From Adhaeribacter terrigena (GTDB taxonomy: Bacteria > Bacteroidota > Bacteroidia > Cytophagales > Hymenobacteraceae), in contig NZ_JAEHFX010000004.1 of assembly GCF_016623615.1 (NCBI RefSeq), positions 186,001-250,000 of the forward strand: DNA of 64,000 nt, given 5' to 3'. The translations under genes and the position numbers were made by a program. Numbering within the stretch: position 1 is the stretch's first letter; each line of letters starts with the position of its first letter. The notes under the pieces were generated by a model, which saw only the letters and a list, made by a program, of their open reading frames with translations, did no database searches and was not told the DNA's origin. Of this stretch, positions 62,911 through 64,000 are shown piece by piece.

Positions 62911-63966
62911 ATGATCTGGCAACGGCTGAAACGCGCAAGGCAACAACAATGGACTTTTAAACTGGCAGCGGTTTATTTGCTGGTTTTGCTGGTTTGTATG
63001 CTGTTTGCGCCGTTTTTATCAGCCGGTTTCCACCCCAATTTCCTCGATCTGTCTCAAACCTACCAGGCGCCTTTTTTCTTTCAGGCCCATTGGCTCGGTA
63101 CCGATCAGCTGGGCCGTGATGTGTGGGCCAATTTGCTGTACGGCTGCCGCACCGCTTTTCTGGTAGCAGTTCCGGTAATGTTGCTGGCCCTGGTTGCAGG
63201 CACTGGTTTGGGAATGGCAGCGGCGTGGTTTGGCAATAAACTTTTGCATTTCAGGCGAGCTGCTGCGGTTAGTTTGGGTTTGTGGCTTTTTGCGGTTTGG
63301 TTCTACGGGTTTTACCGCGCAGATTTTTCTTCAGAATTAGATCAGAATGCTGCCGGCTTGCTGCGTGTCGGTTGGCTGGCTGTTCTTTCAGCGGTTGCAA
63401 TCGTTTTAAACCGGCTGCTGAAAACGCTACCCTTTCTGGCCAAAAAAGTACCTTTGCCGCTCGATGAGCTGCTTTTGAAAACCATGGAAGTACTGGCATC
63501 GGTGCCCCGGTTAATATTGGTGTTGAGTTTTGCGGCCTTGCTTTCGCCGGGAATCGGGAACGTGGTTTTGCTGCTGCTGCTTACGTATTGGATTGGCCCG
63601 GCCCGGTTAGCGCGTGCCGAAACCCTGAAAATGAAACAGTTGCCTTATATAGAAGCGGCGCAGGCAAGTGGTTTGCCCGTTTGGCGAATTTTGAGTCGGC
63701 ACGTTTTGCCCAATGCCGCCGCGCCCTTGGTTACGGCTTTTTGTTTCGGTCTAAGCGGACTTTTAGGCCTGGAAGCAACCTTGTCTTTTCTCGGAATTGG
63801 TTTGCCGCCCGAAACGCCCAGTTTGGGCCGGATGCTGGCCGGCGCCCGTCTGAATACCGATGCCTGGTGGTTGGTTTTATTTCCGGCTTTGCTTTTGTGC
63901 CTTACCATTTTAGCCATTCAAACCATCGGGCAGGCCTTCAGAAAGGCGCTGGAAGTTGAAAAGTAA
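62911..63966 (+). CDS. ABC transporter permease, DppC-type with internal insert
   Basis: 351-aa permease. The N-terminal helix (about 20-40) and LGTDQLGRDVWANLLYGCRT (family signature near 65) precede the transmembrane domain. The EAA loop with YIEAAQASGLPVWRILSRHV near 255 contacts the ATPase. Between helices there is an extra hydrophobic and basic stretch (about 105-185, including KTLPFLAKKVPLPLDEL) beyond the usual length of about 300; part of it is a repeat-family copy. It pairs with the DppB-type protein to form the peptide import channel. The ATG at 62911 is 15 bases from the previous gene, and the stop at 63964-63966 is near the window end. No ATPase gene is visible in the remaining 34 bases. 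Confidence 0.88.
   Translation: MIWQRLKRARQQQWTFKLAAVYLLVLLVCMLFAPFLSAGFHPNFLDLSQTYQAPFFFQAHWLGTDQLGRDVWANLLYGCRTAFLVAVPVMLLALVAGTGLGMAAAWFGNKLLHFRRAAAVSLGLWLFAVWFYGFYRADFSSELDQNAAGLLRVGWLAVLSAVAIVLNRLLKTLPFLAKKVPLPLDELLLKTMEVLASVPRLILVLSFAALLSPGIGNVVLLLLLTYWIGPARLARAETLKMKQLPYIEAAQASGLPVWRILSRHVLPNAAAPLVTAFCFGLSGLLGLEATLSFLGIGLPPETPSLGRMLAGARLNTDAWWLVLFPALLLCLTILAIQTIGQAFRKALEVEK
63421..63450 (+). repeat. Dispersed AACGSTA repeat, copy 20, inside the DppC-type gene
   Basis: AAAACGCTACCCTTTCTGG, spacer, AAAAAAGTA. Encodes KTLPFLAKKV. Confidence 0.55.
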
Positions 63967-64000
63967 GATGTGTTAGTGTTGCATTTGCTTGCTTTTTAAG

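Overview
The window comes from a Bacteroidota genome, probably of the order Cytophagales (Hymenobacteraceae-like: Adhaeribacter, Pontibacter, Hymenobacter). The evidence is four secreted proteins with C-terminal type IX secretion (T9SS) sorting domains (three type A, one gliding-associated type B), a Bacteroidota-type promoter (TAnnTTTG -7 box) and the absence of clear Shine-Dalgarno sequences. The genus is inferred from style only, not from a marker gene.

Layout. (1) 0.2-8.2 kb, minus strand: three adjacent secreted surface proteins sharing one N-terminal module of about 200 residues, then a TPR/transmembrane/LuxR-type regulator (8.8-10.5 kb). (2) 10.7-38 kb: an accessory island. A cI/LexA-like repressor (minus) faces a giant Tc-toxin A subunit (plus, 3271 aa). 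A fused TcB-TcC protein (2470 aa) with an RHS core follows. Its C-terminal tip and an overlapping three-TM small protein, a candidate immunity protein, lie between two 331-bp direct repeats of the RHS core, an exchangeable-tip architecture. Downstream are two related tail-fibre-like proteins built on VNG-x-x-PD-x-x-GN repeats, a LamG-like 985-aa protein, an endolysin-like peptidoglycan hydrolase, a patatin-like phospholipase and a decayed tyrosine recombinase. (3) 38.6-53.3 kb: a 4906-aa T9SS adhesin-like protein (propeller-type repeats, 12 IPT/TIG, 7 CARDB). (4) 53.6-59.2 kb: tRNA-Asn, a Rieske-like lipoprotein overlapping a 3-hydroxyacyl-CoA dehydrogenase gene, a histidine phosphatase, a lipoprotein, a rhomboid protease and an all-helical protein of unknown function. 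(5) 59.5-64 kb: a 51-aa peptide gene and a peptide/nickel-type ABC uptake operon (binding lipoprotein plus two permeases); no ATPase gene lies within the window.

How the parts may work together (inference): the divergent repressor could silence the Tc locus until a stress signal. The lysin could release the large cytoplasmic Tc complex by lysis of a cell subset, as proposed for lysis-cassette (type 10) release of Tc toxins in Yersinia. The fibre-like and LamG proteins could give binding specificity. The tip/immunity pair between direct repeats suggests that the toxic payload is swapped by homologous recombination and may also harm the producer or its kin.

The main signal that no gene explains is a dispersed repeat of about 30 nt, AAAACGSTAKSSTTTT followed by a 5-9-nt spacer and A4-7(G/C)T. 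About 21 copies are visible, on both strands, mostly in intergenic gaps but also inside genes, including one in each gene of the ABC transporter operon. One gap carries it as a perfect 20-bp hairpin acting as a bidirectional terminator.
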